Source: Polytrichum commune
Lineage: Eukaryota > Streptophyta > Polytrichopsida > Polytrichales > Polytrichaceae
Length of the DNA: 64,000 bases
Assembly: GCA_950295325.1 (NCBI GenBank)
Contig: OX485803.1
Coordinates: 68,027,554 to 68,091,553 of the forward strand
Direction of reading: 5' to 3'
Of this stretch, positions 1-10,954 are shown in pieces. The notes below the pieces were generated by a model that saw only the letters and a program-made list of their open reading frames with translations, was not told the DNA's origin and made no database searches. How positions within the stretch are numbered: position 1 is the stretch's first letter; every line of letters begins with the position of its first letter. A program made the translations under genes and the position numbers.

Positions 1-113
1 AATTTTGACCCGTTTAAGTTGGACAAATTTGTTGATATCTTTGTCCTTGACAAGCTCTTCCAAATAGATATGTCAAAAGTTTATTAAAACCAACCTCATC
101 CATGTATACATCA

Positions 114-602
114 TCAACTATATATTGCTACCAAGCTCAATTTTTTTTGACACCACTTTAAATGCTCTCTAAGGCAATCTATATTATTGTAATCATTTGC
201 TTCACATAGCATGAACTTGAGGATAAATCCAACTTGATTTCGAATGGTTTTTGAAACAAAGTTGATAGATATAGGGCATGTGAATTGAAAAACTTCATGT
301 AGTTGATGATAAAGAGATTCTACAATGATGTATGGATTTGTAGCAAGCCTCTCTACTAACCATTGGATGTACTCGTCTTCTAAAATTGGATAGTGAACAC
401 CGACTCTATGCTCTGGCACTCGTTGACCACTTTCTTCAACTATTGTGCTTACAAAACTATCATGAGCAACGATAGTTTTGTAAGGACAATAGTAATGTTC
501 ACTTATGCTAGCATAAGATAAGCCCTCATTAAAAGTAGAATGTATGATTTGTGAGCGAAGTGCATCATCTATGCAATTATATCTACGCGGGTGACTAGGC
601 AT
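114..602 (-). pseudogene. Tc1/mariner-like transposase, N-terminal part (relic)
   Basis: A 162-residue open frame whose N-terminus has the helix-turn-helix layout of Tc1/mariner/IS630-type transposases: a first helix around IIHSTFNEGLSYASISEHY (residues about 19-37), then a short linker and a second HTH-like part with NPYIIVESLYHQL and ISINFVSKTIRNQVGF (about 90-125). These proteins bind the terminal inverted repeats and cut and paste their own element in the nucleus. The catalytic DDE half is not present in this copy, because the frame ends in a stop and the window begins soon after. The related copy at 48.6 kb is broken by a stop at a different place, so both look inactive. The family call rests on the HTH pattern here plus the DDE motif in the second copy. 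Confidence 0.6.
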
Positions 603-1081
603 AGTTACTGAACATAACCACTATAGAAAAATAAATTCTAACCCAAACCAAACAAATAGCTAATTCTAACTTGTAACCAACACCAATTCTAACCCAAATC
701 AACACAAAGCAATGTACATGAATTACTTCCAATTGCTTCCGATCAAGAAACAAATACATTATAGAAGAGTGAATTGCTCACAACCAAAACCCTAACCACA
801 CATGGAACATACCCTTCAATATGAGGCAATATGAAAGAGAGCAAGTCTAGACAATTTGAGTATGCTTCAAAGAGTGATCAATAACAAGGTCATTAACATT
901 CACAACAATAACATAATCACAAACAAACACAAGTGAGTATTGGAACTTGTGAAGAAAAATAATGCCAATAATTTGATGCAGTTCCATATAGGTGTAGTAG
1001 TAAGAAGGCAAAGCAAACTATCACTTACATTGAGTCATGTAAAAGAAGCCCTCTTAAAATATAACCTCTAGGCCTTGAGAC

Positions 1082-1366
1082 CTCGGGGGGTTCACTCCCT
1101 CTTATATTTTGCATACACGTGCGTTCGGGACCTATTTATTGGGGGGGTTATTTACCTTGCATAAAAGATTATAAGGTGATGGTATTTTACATGTAAAAAG
1201 CCTGAAAATATTATATGTGATGGTATTTTACATGTAGACATGTTTCACTATTTTAAAATCCCCTATTTTACATGTACAGTTTTTACAAAATTTATCTACA
1301 ATGAATATATTGGACCTTTTTTTTATCGCACGTTGTTCTATGATTTTCGCCAGTGAACCCCCCGAG
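1082..1366. mobile_element. 285-bp hAT-like MITE with 8-bp TSD
   Basis: The element has 15-base perfect terminal inverted repeats, CTCGGGGGGTTCACT at the left and AGTGAACCCCCCGAG at the right. It is flanked by the 8-base direct repeat CTTGAGAC (1,074-1,081 and 1,367-1,374). The related block at 49.3 kb has the uninterrupted site (GGCATTGAGACATGG), so this is a real insertion with a target duplication. An 8-base TSD and short TIRs fit a non-autonomous hAT-type element; no coding sequence is seen inside. Its terminal sequence differs from the CCYGGGTAYRC family elsewhere in the window. Confidence 0.85.
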
Positions 1367-1749
1367 CTTGAGACATGGAATCGTTATAAAACCTTGTAAG
1401 AGGAATCCACGCCTACTACAAAAATAGATAAAGGGGTTGTTGTTGTATGTGGGCACACAAAGTCGTTTCCAAATCAATTATTGCTAGACCTAGTACGAAA
1501 ACAATGTTTGGAGGCTCTCACCAACAATTAGATGTTGTGAAACGAGAGGGCGAGAAGTTGAGAATTTGCGAACAACATAGTGCAAAGATATTTATGAAAT
1601 TGGTTTGGAAGATTCATGAAGTTGTTAGAAGCAAAGGTCCACTATTATGAAATTGGTTGGTCCCTCAAGCATAGTGTGAAGCGAACTTGGACCGGCTCCG
1701 CCTTTTCCACCAATGAGAGTGCTTGAAGTGTACTGGTCACGGGTTCTCA

Positions 1750-1883
1750 GGGCCACTTCACACACAAGGTTGAAGGCCCACGACCATGGCAATGTAAGAG
1801 CTCTCATTGGCGGCCTTTGGATGAGAGTCAAGGGTCCTCACCATTTCAAGGTCACGGCTCTTGGCGCATGTGTGAAGTGGCCC
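1750..1883. mobile_element. Short PIF/Harbinger-like MITE (GGGCCACTTCACACAC family), deleted copy
   Basis: Bounded by GGGCCACTTCACACACAAG at the left and GTGTGAAGTGGCCC at the right, the same ends as the 488-bp element at 6,719-7,206. It is preceded at 1,655-1,749 by sequence matching the right half of the longer family members (the CCCTCAAGCATAGTGTGA stretch), so the locus appears to be two overlapping or rearranged copies. TTA follows the right end, as expected for a PIF/Harbinger target, but the left flank is CTC, so no clean TSD remains. Confidence 0.55.
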
Positions 1884-1886
1884 TTA

Positions 1887-2280
1887 GAGCATCCTCAGTC
1901 GGTCTAGGTAAAGCTCACTGCAAACCAAAACCTATCTTTTGACTGACCTAAAATTAGAAACTGAAATTACCATCATTAGAAGCACACCTAAATAAACGTG
2001 AGATATTTCTCAAGAAAAAAGAATTGTAAAAATTTGACGTAGGTGAAATCCCTCGTTGAAAACACCACATTTTCAAAATTTAGAGGGAGTGCACCAAATC
2101 TTGCTTAAAAATGGAAAGATCCTCCCACACTCCCTCCAAATTTTTGACATTTAGAGGGAGTGTGGGAGGATCTGTCCATTTTTAAGCAAGATTTGGTGCA
2201 CTCCCTCTAAATTTTGAGCATTTTAAGCAAGATAGGTCTTGGTTTGCAGTGAGCTTTACCTAGACCGACTGAGGATGCTC
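1887..2280. mobile_element. Tourist-like MITE, 394 bp, fold-back
   Basis: Starts GAGCATCCTCAGTCGGTC and ends with its reverse complement, with TTA on both sides (1,884-1,886 and 2,281-2,283). The terminal inverted repeats run for about 45 bases. A second inverted repeat of about 60 bases per arm lies inside (around 2,080-2,215), so the whole element can fold into a long hairpin. TIRs beginning GAGCATC with a TTA target duplication are the mark of Tourist (PIF/Harbinger) MITEs in plants. No open reading frame of note is present. It abuts the right end of another MITE, sharing its TTA. Confidence 0.85.
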
Positions 2281-2283
2281 TTA

Positions 2284-3029
2284 GACATGGCAAATGATCT
2301 CTTGAATCTTCTTCTAACTTAAGCTGAAATAGTGACAAGGGTGGAACTGTTGGGCTCGTGGAGTCACAATTGTACCATTTTAGGGCCATTTGCTTTTGAG
2401 GTAAGAATATTATGTAGAGCCACTTATAGCAAGAGAAAAATTAGGCCCCAAGATTAATGAAGTACTTGTAAATTTAATGAGCTTGGAATAAGTCCGCTTG
2501 TGAACAGGTACATTCCGTGATTATTAATGACGATCTTATTCTTATGAACAGTTTTGGTTGCAATAATTTGCAGAATTTGGCGGTGCATTAGTGCACTTTA
2601 ATGTTCGGACATTCGAATTTAGGATCTCATGGTGTTTGAATTTCGTATTTAGAGGGTTGAGCTTTCGTGAATCAAGGGAAAAGTAAGTACACCACATCTC
2701 ATGACTCAAAGAATGTTGTGAAATACTGTTCTCCCCCTTCAATATGACACATTTGGTCGCGCAGGAAAGTGTCGTACTATCTGAATGTTGTATTTTGCAT
2801 AATACGACATTAAAGTCTAAAATGTCATTATGTATACAAAATGAAGATATATAAGTATGAAAGAGCATTTTTATTAAAGAAATATGCTCGCAACGTGACA
2901 CAATATGGAGTTTAAAAAAGAACATAGTCCAATGATAATGTCTTCATCATATCACACATTATGAAAGTAAGAATATGTTGTCTTCTGATGATGTTTGTTG
3001 ATGTTGGAATTTGGCATCTTGTTCAATTA
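2284..3029. other. Intergenic, nothing recognised
   Basis: No frame here has coding character and no clear repeat ends are visible. A 127-residue open frame on the minus strand at 2,542-2,925 has no recognisable motif. Confidence 0.5.
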
Positions 3030-3500
3030 CTACATAAAAGATTGCATGTTTGTCACATCTACAAACGAAAACTCCGAAGGTTGCTCCACTGCAAAATTTG
3101 ATAGTAATTGGGCATACTCATGTGCTTGAGGAATCTTGACTATTGGTGTTGGCTGGTCATCCACATCATTCCCCTCCATTGGCTCTTCATTCAAATGAAT
3201 CAAATCTAAACCCAAATGGCTTTCTCTACACATGCCGAATCCACCAACTCAACCATGTTGTACTATGCATCAACAATTTCCTCTCGTGCTAATTGCCAAT
3301 TGCACAATAAGCATTACTCCACTTCTAAGATTCAAAGAGGACACAAGATTTGCCAAGTCATTTGTTGTTTCGTTCATTCTCAATTTCTCATGTTCATCAT
3401 CTATGGCAAAATCGACATTCCGGTCTGCAAGTGAAGTCTTGGACATCCTCCAATTGTTTCATAAAATTTGGGGATTCATCTCTCTCCACACCTAAAAGCT
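3030..3500 (-). pseudogene. Possible pogo/Tigger-like transposase C-terminus (decayed)
   Basis: Reading the minus strand, three short pieces in different frames look like one protein: a segment with NFMKQLEDVQDFTCRP (around 3,430-3,480), a segment with NETTNDLANLVSSLNL (around 3,330-3,370), and an open stretch at 3,030-3,233 with PQAHEYAQLLSNFAVEQPSE and FVDVTNMQSFM at its end. This acidic C-terminal layout resembles the tail of CENP-B/pogo-type transposases that have spread in plants. The pieces are separated by stops and frameshifts, so it cannot make a full protein. The family call is an impression from motif layout; I saw no DDE residues. Confidence 0.3.
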
Positions 3501-4273
3501 CCACATAATAGCATGCCTTACATTAGGCATTAATTTCCTCAAGTCTTGGTGAGTAGTAGAAGTATCATACTGAAAGAGAACCCATTCCAAAAGCTTTTTC
3601 TCATACTGAACTTGAATATGGGTACAAGTTGGGTTTGTTTGAGTAGGGACCAACGAATGTGGTTGAGGCTTTGGAGTAGATGTTGCCAATAAAGCTCATG
3701 GTGTTGGGAGGTATCCTAAATCTTCCATAATGGCCAAGAGGCATAGGTGGTCTATGGAATTGTAGGCATTTTTGATGTTCATGTATAGGATATGTATCTT
3801 GTTGGGTGTATTTGGTGTCTTTGAATGCTACGAATGCATTTGGATTTGACAAGTTTCTTGAATCCTTGTTGGCTATCGTTAAGTAATTGGTATGTTTCTC
3901 CGTGGTCTTGGATGAGAGTGGTGTTAGTGCCATTGGTGTGAGAGATTATCACCATTCTAACAAAGCTATTCCAACAGTACGGTAACAATTGTGTAGCAAA
4001 TGTTCTAAGAACATTGATGCAATTCTAACAAGACTGTCGTGTGTAATGTCTTTTGCTACATTGATTAGGTTCAAGTTTAAGCAAGATCACCCTTTTCATT
4101 ACTTAGTTATGTAGTCATTACAGAGGCAAGTTCGACCATATCATTAAGCTCTTTGATTGTTAGTCCAAGGTGTCCATTGCTAAGCAAGCATGTCCACGGT
4201 TAAACCAACAATTGGTCATGTGAGATGTGTACTTGTAACTATGGTTGAGGGGTAGCTTGATTACCAAAGCAAT

Positions 4274-4702
4274 CTAATAACTAGCTTGGAACTACTCTGT
4301 AGTGGTTTGATGATCAATTTGAGTATTGGATCAATCTACAACTTTACACACCTAACCAGGGGTTTACACAACCTGCTAATTAGCAACTTGTGATGAGCGA
4401 TGGCACTTCATTGGTAATCAATACTAGTACTCTACTGTTTACGATACTCTGTGATTGGTTTATAAAACAGACTTGTCAAGAGAAGAAGTGCTCTTGCAAG
4501 GTTTTGATGAGGAAGTTTTTTATGTTTGGTTTTGTTTAACACATAGGGTATGGTGGAAAAGACATACTTGGTTTGGATGTTCGGGGTGGTGTATTGCAAG
4601 TGGCTGATAACTAGCTTGGAACTACTCTGTAGCGTTTTGATGATCAATTTGAGTATTGGATTAGTCTATGACTCTACACACCTAACCAGGGGTATATACA
4701 AC
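4274..4702 (+). repeat. Pair of ~95-base direct repeats
   Basis: Sequence at 4,274-4,373 (starting AACTAGCTTGGAACTACTCT) recurs at 4,609-4,702 with about 90% identity, spaced 335 bases apart. A second pair nests with it: TTGGATGTTCGGGGTGGTGT near 4,571 and a close variant near 4,715. The arrangement looks like a partial tandem duplication. I see no coding sequence. Confidence 0.7.
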
Positions 4703-6715
4703 GACACTTGGTTTGGATATTCGGGGTGCTGTATTGTAAGCAGCTCCTCCAGAAGTTGGTCACTCCACTGCATTGGTTAGCATTTTCAATGCAGTTGGTT
4801 AATCAACTACGGATTTAGCTAATCAGCCACTTGTTCGTCTGCAAACTTTGGTTCTCGCAGCTACAAGATTCGGGGCGGAAATGCATTGGCTCATCTATTG
4901 ATTGCGGCATTGGAGTGCAGTGCTCAACTAAAAACTTCGGTGTTGAGCTTTGATGGGGGTTGTGCCTTGTGGTTACTCAGCTAAGGAATCAAGCAATCAG
5001 CCACGGTTTAGCTGCAATTTACGGTGTTGAAAACTACCGACTTCGGTGTGAGCACCGATGGAGGTTGTGCCTCGAGTTGTGGGTTTTGGTGCTGGAGTGT
5101 TGCAGATTAATTAAGCGAGACTGTGTATTCGATCATTGAGGTGGATCGATTTCCGCAGTTGTGCGACAAGAAATCACCTCAGTTGCTTAACATCAGATCT
5201 CAATGGCAGCAGTGTTGAGATCATTTGAGATCATCCGTTGCTAATCTCAGCAGTAGATCTCGTGCTATTAATCCCAGCAGTGTTGAGATCATTTGTTGGA
5301 GGCCGCTCATTTGATCATTTGTAAGCAAATTGTCCTGCATAATAAATGTGCATGGAAAAATTCAGCCAAAGAACAGTTTCCTCACCACACTTGGGCATTT
5401 TGGGGTGAAACGGGTGAATTCAATGACGTGGGTTCTGGAGTTTTTGAAAGGAGATTGACACATGTTTGGTGAAATGAAATCATACAGATGTGAGTCGGTC
5501 GTAGTCTTCATTATCTTAGTACCAATTCATTCCAAAGGAATTAATTCAGATTCATTTGAATGTGATTTTTTTCAATGCTTGCAATGCCCTAATCTTGAAT
5601 GATGCCCCCAATGAGCTTAGAACTTCAACTAAATGAATGGACATTAAAAAATTTGAATACGGAAATTCCCAGCAATGGATGTTCTTTAAATGTCAATCAA
5701 TACATTACTAGACAATAACATGGTATTCATGAAAAATGTCACAAATGACATTTTCTCAAGTACAAGGAAGGCCAACTTGAATTGGTCTTTGGAGGCAGCT
5801 TTGCCAACTACATCTGGATGTGTTCACAAAATGCTAGTAGCATGTGCAAGTGATAAGGAGGGAAGAAGTCTTTTTATATCATGAATGTTATGTTCTTCAT
5901 TGTTATTTCAAACACTCTCGATAGCAATTGAAACATAATATTCATGATATAAAAAGACGACTTCTTTACTCTATGAGCTTGTATCCATATAGAATTGGTT
6001 TCAAAATGCAACTTTCCCCCAATTGAAATGCTCTCCGCAAGACTAAAAACTAAGCCGGCCTTGAAAAAATAACGTCAAATGTGAATGTGACATTTTCACA
6101 AATACTATGTTACAAAATTTCAACCCAATTGACCAAGTTATGATGTGCGAAATAAGGTTTTGACACATGAAACCTCAAAAATTAGTTTGGCCAAGTTTGC
6201 CATTGGTTTGGTGAGGTGTTGCCACACGATTCCCTGGCCTACTGATTGATACCATTATGAGTAGAGGGTTTGACTCGATGATACAACCCCCTTCCTACAT
6301 TAAAAATTGCCTTAGGCCGCTCAATTACATTTTTCCATTTTGTATTTGCAGAAGATGCTTCATTGCTATGTGTAGCTTTTGCCCAAAATTTGAGCCATTT
6401 TGGATGATATACCTATACCATATGAAAACTTGTGTGCAACATGGGGCCATATATAACTCCAAATGCATTCAAATATTGTCCCATCTAATCAAATTTGATG
6501 GAAATTATATGAAAATATTTAATACCAAAACTACATGTTTTTTTTAAAGTTAAAAGTAAAATTGGAAAACATAGATTATCAAATTTGTCAAATTATATAT
6601 TCATACATATATTGATTTTTTTTAAAGAATTGAATCCGCCCAAGTAGGGGGGTAGTGTTGGAAGGTCAATTGGAATGGTCTGCAGAATTTGCTAAAAAAT
6701 TATGTTAAGTGTACT
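4703..6715. other. Intergenic with a small hairpin
   Basis: No gene recognised. The stretch 5,180-5,300 repeats a short phrase ending GTTGAGATCATTTG. At 5,863-5,967 two arms of about 40 bases containing TCTTTTTATATCATGAAT and its complement surround a spacer of about 20-25 bases and could form a hairpin. The flanks are AT-rich. Confidence 0.5.
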
Positions 6716-6718
6716 TTA

Positions 6719-7206
6719 GGGCCACTTCACACACAAGTCAAGAGCCGTGACCATGAAATGGTGAGAGCCTCAAAGAAAGTGTCCAAGGGTTGTTCCAATT
6801 CACCTCCAAAATCATGTAGTGTGGTCACGGACCCTCAAGTACTGTAGTGTGAAGTCACATGTAACTGGGCCCTCAACCAAATACTATTTTAATGAATTTC
6901 TATTCACGTGGGTCCTAACACATGATAAAATATAATAAATTAACAATTGTGAGCATTCGGAATGCCACAGTCTCCCGGTTTTGTGTTAGGCCTACCCCCA
7001 AGAGGTGATTTTTGAAAATAATCCAAATGACCATGAAACATGATCCATTCGTTACCATGTAAGAAATCCATGTAGACATTACATCCATCTTGCATTCACA
7101 TATTCCGTTGGTCCCTCAAGCATAGTGTGAGAGTTGCCTTTTCCACCAATGAGAGTGCTTGAAGTATAATGGTCACGGGCTCTCAGTCTTGTGTGTGAAG
7201 TGGCCC
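6719..7206. mobile_element. PIF/Harbinger-like MITE, 488 bp (GGGCCACTTCACACAC family)
   Basis: The element begins GGGCCACTTCACACACAAG and ends with the near-complement CTTGTGTGTGAAGTGGCCC. TTA flanks both sides (6,716-6,718 and 7,207-7,209), the target duplication of PIF/Harbinger elements. It is the best-preserved member of a family also seen at 1,750, 7,494, 45,053 (truncated) and 53,178. No coding sequence is visible; transposition would need an enzyme made elsewhere. Confidence 0.8.
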
Positions 7207-7493
7207 TTAGAGCTCTAACCACACAATGTCTTTTTTATAACATCAACGTTTTGGGAGTAAAATGAAAGTACGTCAACTACCTATGAACTACATGTGCCTT
7301 CTAACGGAGAGGACCCTTATTTGGTCACGAATCGTATTTAAACACCTAGTGCAGGTTTTAATTAGCAACCCCTGACCATAAAGTGGCACTTTAACTAAAT
7401 TGGGCATTTAGGGCGTATGAAGAAGGCCCAACTTGGATGCCACCGCGAGCTACAATAGCAACCTCCCAACTATGGAGAGGAAGAGTAGAGTGA

Positions 7494-7830
7494 GGGCCAC
7501 TTCACAAACGAGCCAAGGGTTGTGATCATGTAGATGTGAGGGCCCTTGATTCTCATTCAAAGGTTGTATCATTGATATAATATGTTGGAATTTGTGTCAT
7601 CCTTACCTCTTGGAGGTGGGCCTAATGTAAATTCCAGCATATCATGAAACATTATTTATAGTTTGTCATGTAGGAATTTATTTAGACTTCCATTCATGAT
7701 AATATTCTTTGGGCCCTTAGACCTTGACCTTTTAATGTGAAGTGAACTTGGACGGTCTCGGCCTTTTCTACCAACGAGAGATCTTAGAATGCAATGGTCA
7801 TGGGCCTTAAGTCTTATGTGTGAGGTGGCC
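7494..7830. mobile_element. Diverged MITE of the GGGCCACTTCACACAC family
   Basis: The left end GGGCCACTTCACAAACGAG and right end TGTGTGAGGTGGCC match the 488-bp element with several changes, and the inside is shortened and rearranged. No clear target duplication remains, so this is an older copy. Confidence 0.6.
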
Positions 7831-7835
7831 TTGAT

Positions 7836-10200
7836 TGAATCTCATGAGGTGTTGTAAGGCACCACACTTTGAAATTGACCATGCCAACTTAAGTTGCCGA
7901 TTGCCTCAACACAAAATTTGATTTAGTAGTTGGAATTTCTAAGTGGTACTTATTGTGATCTTGTGCGGGGATGCTAGTATGCGAGCCTGGAAGCGTGAGC
8001 CTGTGAGCCTTCAATTTTCTTCTTGATTATGATTTGTAAATCCGTTGGGGGCTATGACTGTGAAATTACATGTAAGGGTCTATAGTCCAAATGAACAACA
8101 AATGAAAATGTTGCTATGCCAATTTTGTATCAAAAAATGAATTAATATACATTCAAATGTTGAGTTAATAATAATGTAATTGGATACGATGTGTAAGCAA
8201 ACTCATGTTGAAAATAAGTGTAGCATGTTAGGATGTCTCACTACAATACACATCAATGCAAAATTTGAATACATCATAACGCCATCATAAGGGTGTTATT
8301 TATGAAGTCCAAAACACAAAGAACAACAAATGTGGGTTGTAGACATAAATCAGATTGTAAACATAAAAGTTGGATATAAATTGGGTTAGAGGCAAAGTTT
8401 GCAAGCATTGCAAACACTAAAATATGAATAATGCCTTAGAATGATTAAGCGATGAATTTGAATGCCTTTGAAATGTATCCCTTGCTATAATATGATAATA
8501 TTATATTATGTATATAATGTTCCGCATCCTATGGTGTTTTCACAACATTTGCACCCTCTCATCCTCAAAATTGCCTTTAAATTATTTGTACTCTGACTTG
8601 GTCAACCCACTTTGGGATGGCCTCCTTGAACATGATATAGTTTTTAAAACATGCAATAGCATCACCTTGCGAGGTTTATTTGATATAAAATCCACGGTTA
8701 GGGGTCATACGGCAATAGGTATTTCAAATAAATATTGTGTTTTTTAATTGAAAAATGTTGATATTTGATTTTTTAACCAAAAAAAAGAAATTACATCATT
8801 TTGAGAATTTTGAGGTTGTGGGCTCACACAATCCATGCTCACCGCTCTTAGGCTCATGCTCGTATGCTCACATCCTAGTGTCGTTGTGATCTTGTGACTG
8901 TCACGATCAAGTCGAGAACATCTATATTCAATGCAGCATGGTTGGTGGTGAGGCCTTTCCCCCATTGTTCCCCACCCTTTGTGTCTAAATTTTCATAAAA
9001 TAATGATCACATGCTATAGATTTCCTTCCAAATCAAACATGTGAGCAAAGAAAAATGAAACAATCTGGAAAAGGTGAGGGAATTACAAGTGTGAGAGGTG
9101 AGTACAATGGGGAATTCTAGGGGAGGGGGAGGGCTTGGAGCTAAGGTAGCATGCATGGTGATTATTGGGATGAAAGTCAAGCATGGAGGCTCATTCCATA
9201 CTCCAAAATAGTGATAGAAGATTCATAAGACTATATTTCGGTGAGTGAACAAAGGCTCGTTGAAAACAAATTTGAGTGTAGTGAACATGCATGTGATGAG
9301 GAAGGTCAAGAATTGTAGTACACTTAGGCTCAAGACCAGGTTTCACCTAGACTTAACATTCCATTCGGCTCTACTATAAATACCGATAGGGACCACCTCC
9401 AAGACGAGGCAATAGCACTTATCCCATAACCCTAGTCCGTAAACTTGTTTCGTTTCGTCGTGCAATGCACACAACTACCTCATGCAGAAGGGGATGGCCG
9501 ATCAAAAGAGTCGCTCTCTTTGACAAATTTTGCCCTCAAAAGTCAATTAAGTGTGGGTCTTGGTGTCAATACCAAGGTGTCCGCATCCAAGCAAGAGGCA
9601 TCCTCGATAGTCTAATGAGTCTCATACCGGGATTCGAGGTACAAAAAATGGTTGCCCACATTTGACTTGTTTGTTGCGAATGGGGTTTGGTTGTTGGATT
9701 AACGAAGTTGGAACATGGGTGGTTGCATTATCAAAGTGGGGTTCACAAGGTTGGTGGTTGGGTTAGGGTGATTAGGATGATGAATCGGCTAACTTTGTGA
9801 TCTCGGTGTGCAAGTTGTGGAGTGGCGATCCATGAACTAATGGCGACAAGGAAACAATCACCTTTTGGCCAAACTAGAAGCCCTACGAGGCTGCTTCATT
9901 AACCATCATCATCACAACCGACAATGGGAAACTTTGCCATGAGCCACACTCACACACCAAATGAGAGGCAACATTTAATCAAACTATCACTAGTGTCAAT
10001 TGACGAGCCCATCCAAAAAGGGATTATGTACATCATAGGAGAAAATTGCAAGCAATTAGCTAGATCTTATTTCAAATGAGATAGGTACTTGTGTTTGAAT
10101 GTGTGATTTGCCGCATACAACCCCTTCCCAATTAAAAGTATGTAAAAAACTTCTTGTGCAAGTTTGGCCTATATTATTTTGCACGAGTGGGTGGCAAGAG
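7836..10200. other. Intergenic, nothing recognised
   Basis: AT-rich sequence with no convincing open frame. A TATAAATA box-like motif lies near 9,375 with a 66-codon open frame beginning at 9,465, but that frame shows no known motif and I do not call it a gene. Confidence 0.5.
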
Positions 10201-10216
10201 AGTCGCTAACTTAAAA

Positions 10217-10954
10217 GGTATATACCGCGTCATCCACGTGTCATCATCGTAGTGGGTGGGAACTCTTGAGAAGCCTATGACCGTTGACGCCGTGTAGGTT
10301 TTCAATACGACATGCGATTAGAGTATAGTATGATACGATAGGGATACGATACGATACCGAGGGCGTATGGCAGTCTCCTTTGAGAGAGGGCTCTTTTCGC
10401 AAGCTTGGAGTGCTCGGGATCGGTAGGCAAGGGTTTGAGGCGCATCGCATCATCGAGGGCCACGCCATCGCATCGTCGACTTCCTCTGCGCCTCGATTGC
10501 CAACGGGGACCCTTGCTTCGTTTTCCTTTACTCCCTCCCGTTCGTTTGAGGCCGGTCTCAGCGTCAGCTGTTCGTGATTTCTCTACTTCTGCGCCACCGA
10601 AGCGGGAGCACCGCGTGCGAGCCGGGGGGCGGGCGCGAGGAGAGCACCGCGTGTGATTTTTTGATGTGGTTTTCGGAAGGGTTTCATACTGGTGCCACTT
10701 TCTCGGCGTTGCTGTAAGTTTTCAACGATATTTGTGGAGCGGACTAAGAAGCTGGGGTTTGTGGATGAGTTTTGTGAGATATTCGTGAGGTATTTGCTGT
10801 GGTTGCTTGTGGCTAGTAGTTCCCATAGTGCGCTGCCGCGCCATTTGCAGCCCGCCGGGTCTTGTGAGAGGCCGATGATACTCTGAGGAGGGCGCCCAGA
10901 GTCAGTAGCGCGCAGTGCTTTTGGGGTGGTTTTGTGTCAAAAGGTGCCGCCTAA
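10217..10954 (+). promoter_or_regulatory. Cyclin-L upstream region and GC-rich 5' leader
   Basis: A G-box/ABRE-like CACGTGTC lies at 10,235-10,242 next to a TATATA motif (10,219-10,224). From about 10,380 to 10,660 the sequence turns GC-rich, unlike the AT-rich surroundings, and includes two copies of GAGCACCGCGTG. This is what a plant 5' leader or promoter island looks like. An in-frame TAA at 10,952-10,954 sits directly before the start codon, so translation cannot begin further upstream in this frame. The transcription start is not known. Confidence 0.45.

Larger units (their letters stand above)
1..1655 (-). repeat. Tc1/mariner-like repeat block, copy 1 (cut by window edge)
   Basis: This block is collinear with 48,297-49,655, from the phrase at its first bases to the shared end near 1,650 (and 49,655). 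It includes a decayed transposase (114-602) and about 1 kb of non-coding sequence beyond the transposase N-terminus. Copy 1 differs from copy 2 by a 285-base insertion at 1,082-1,366. The left part of the element, including the DDE half seen in copy 2 at 48,061-48,296, lies outside this window. I did not find the terminal inverted repeats. Confidence 0.7.

Noticed and set aside
9465-9665. A 66-codon frame with a TATAAATA motif ~90 bases upstream
   Set aside because: No family motif, no second copy, no splice context; chance is likely in AT-rich DNA.
10405-10656. An 83-codon frame in the GC-rich leader of cyclin-L
   Set aside because: It reflects GC-rich composition; no motif, and it is out of frame with the cyclin-L start.
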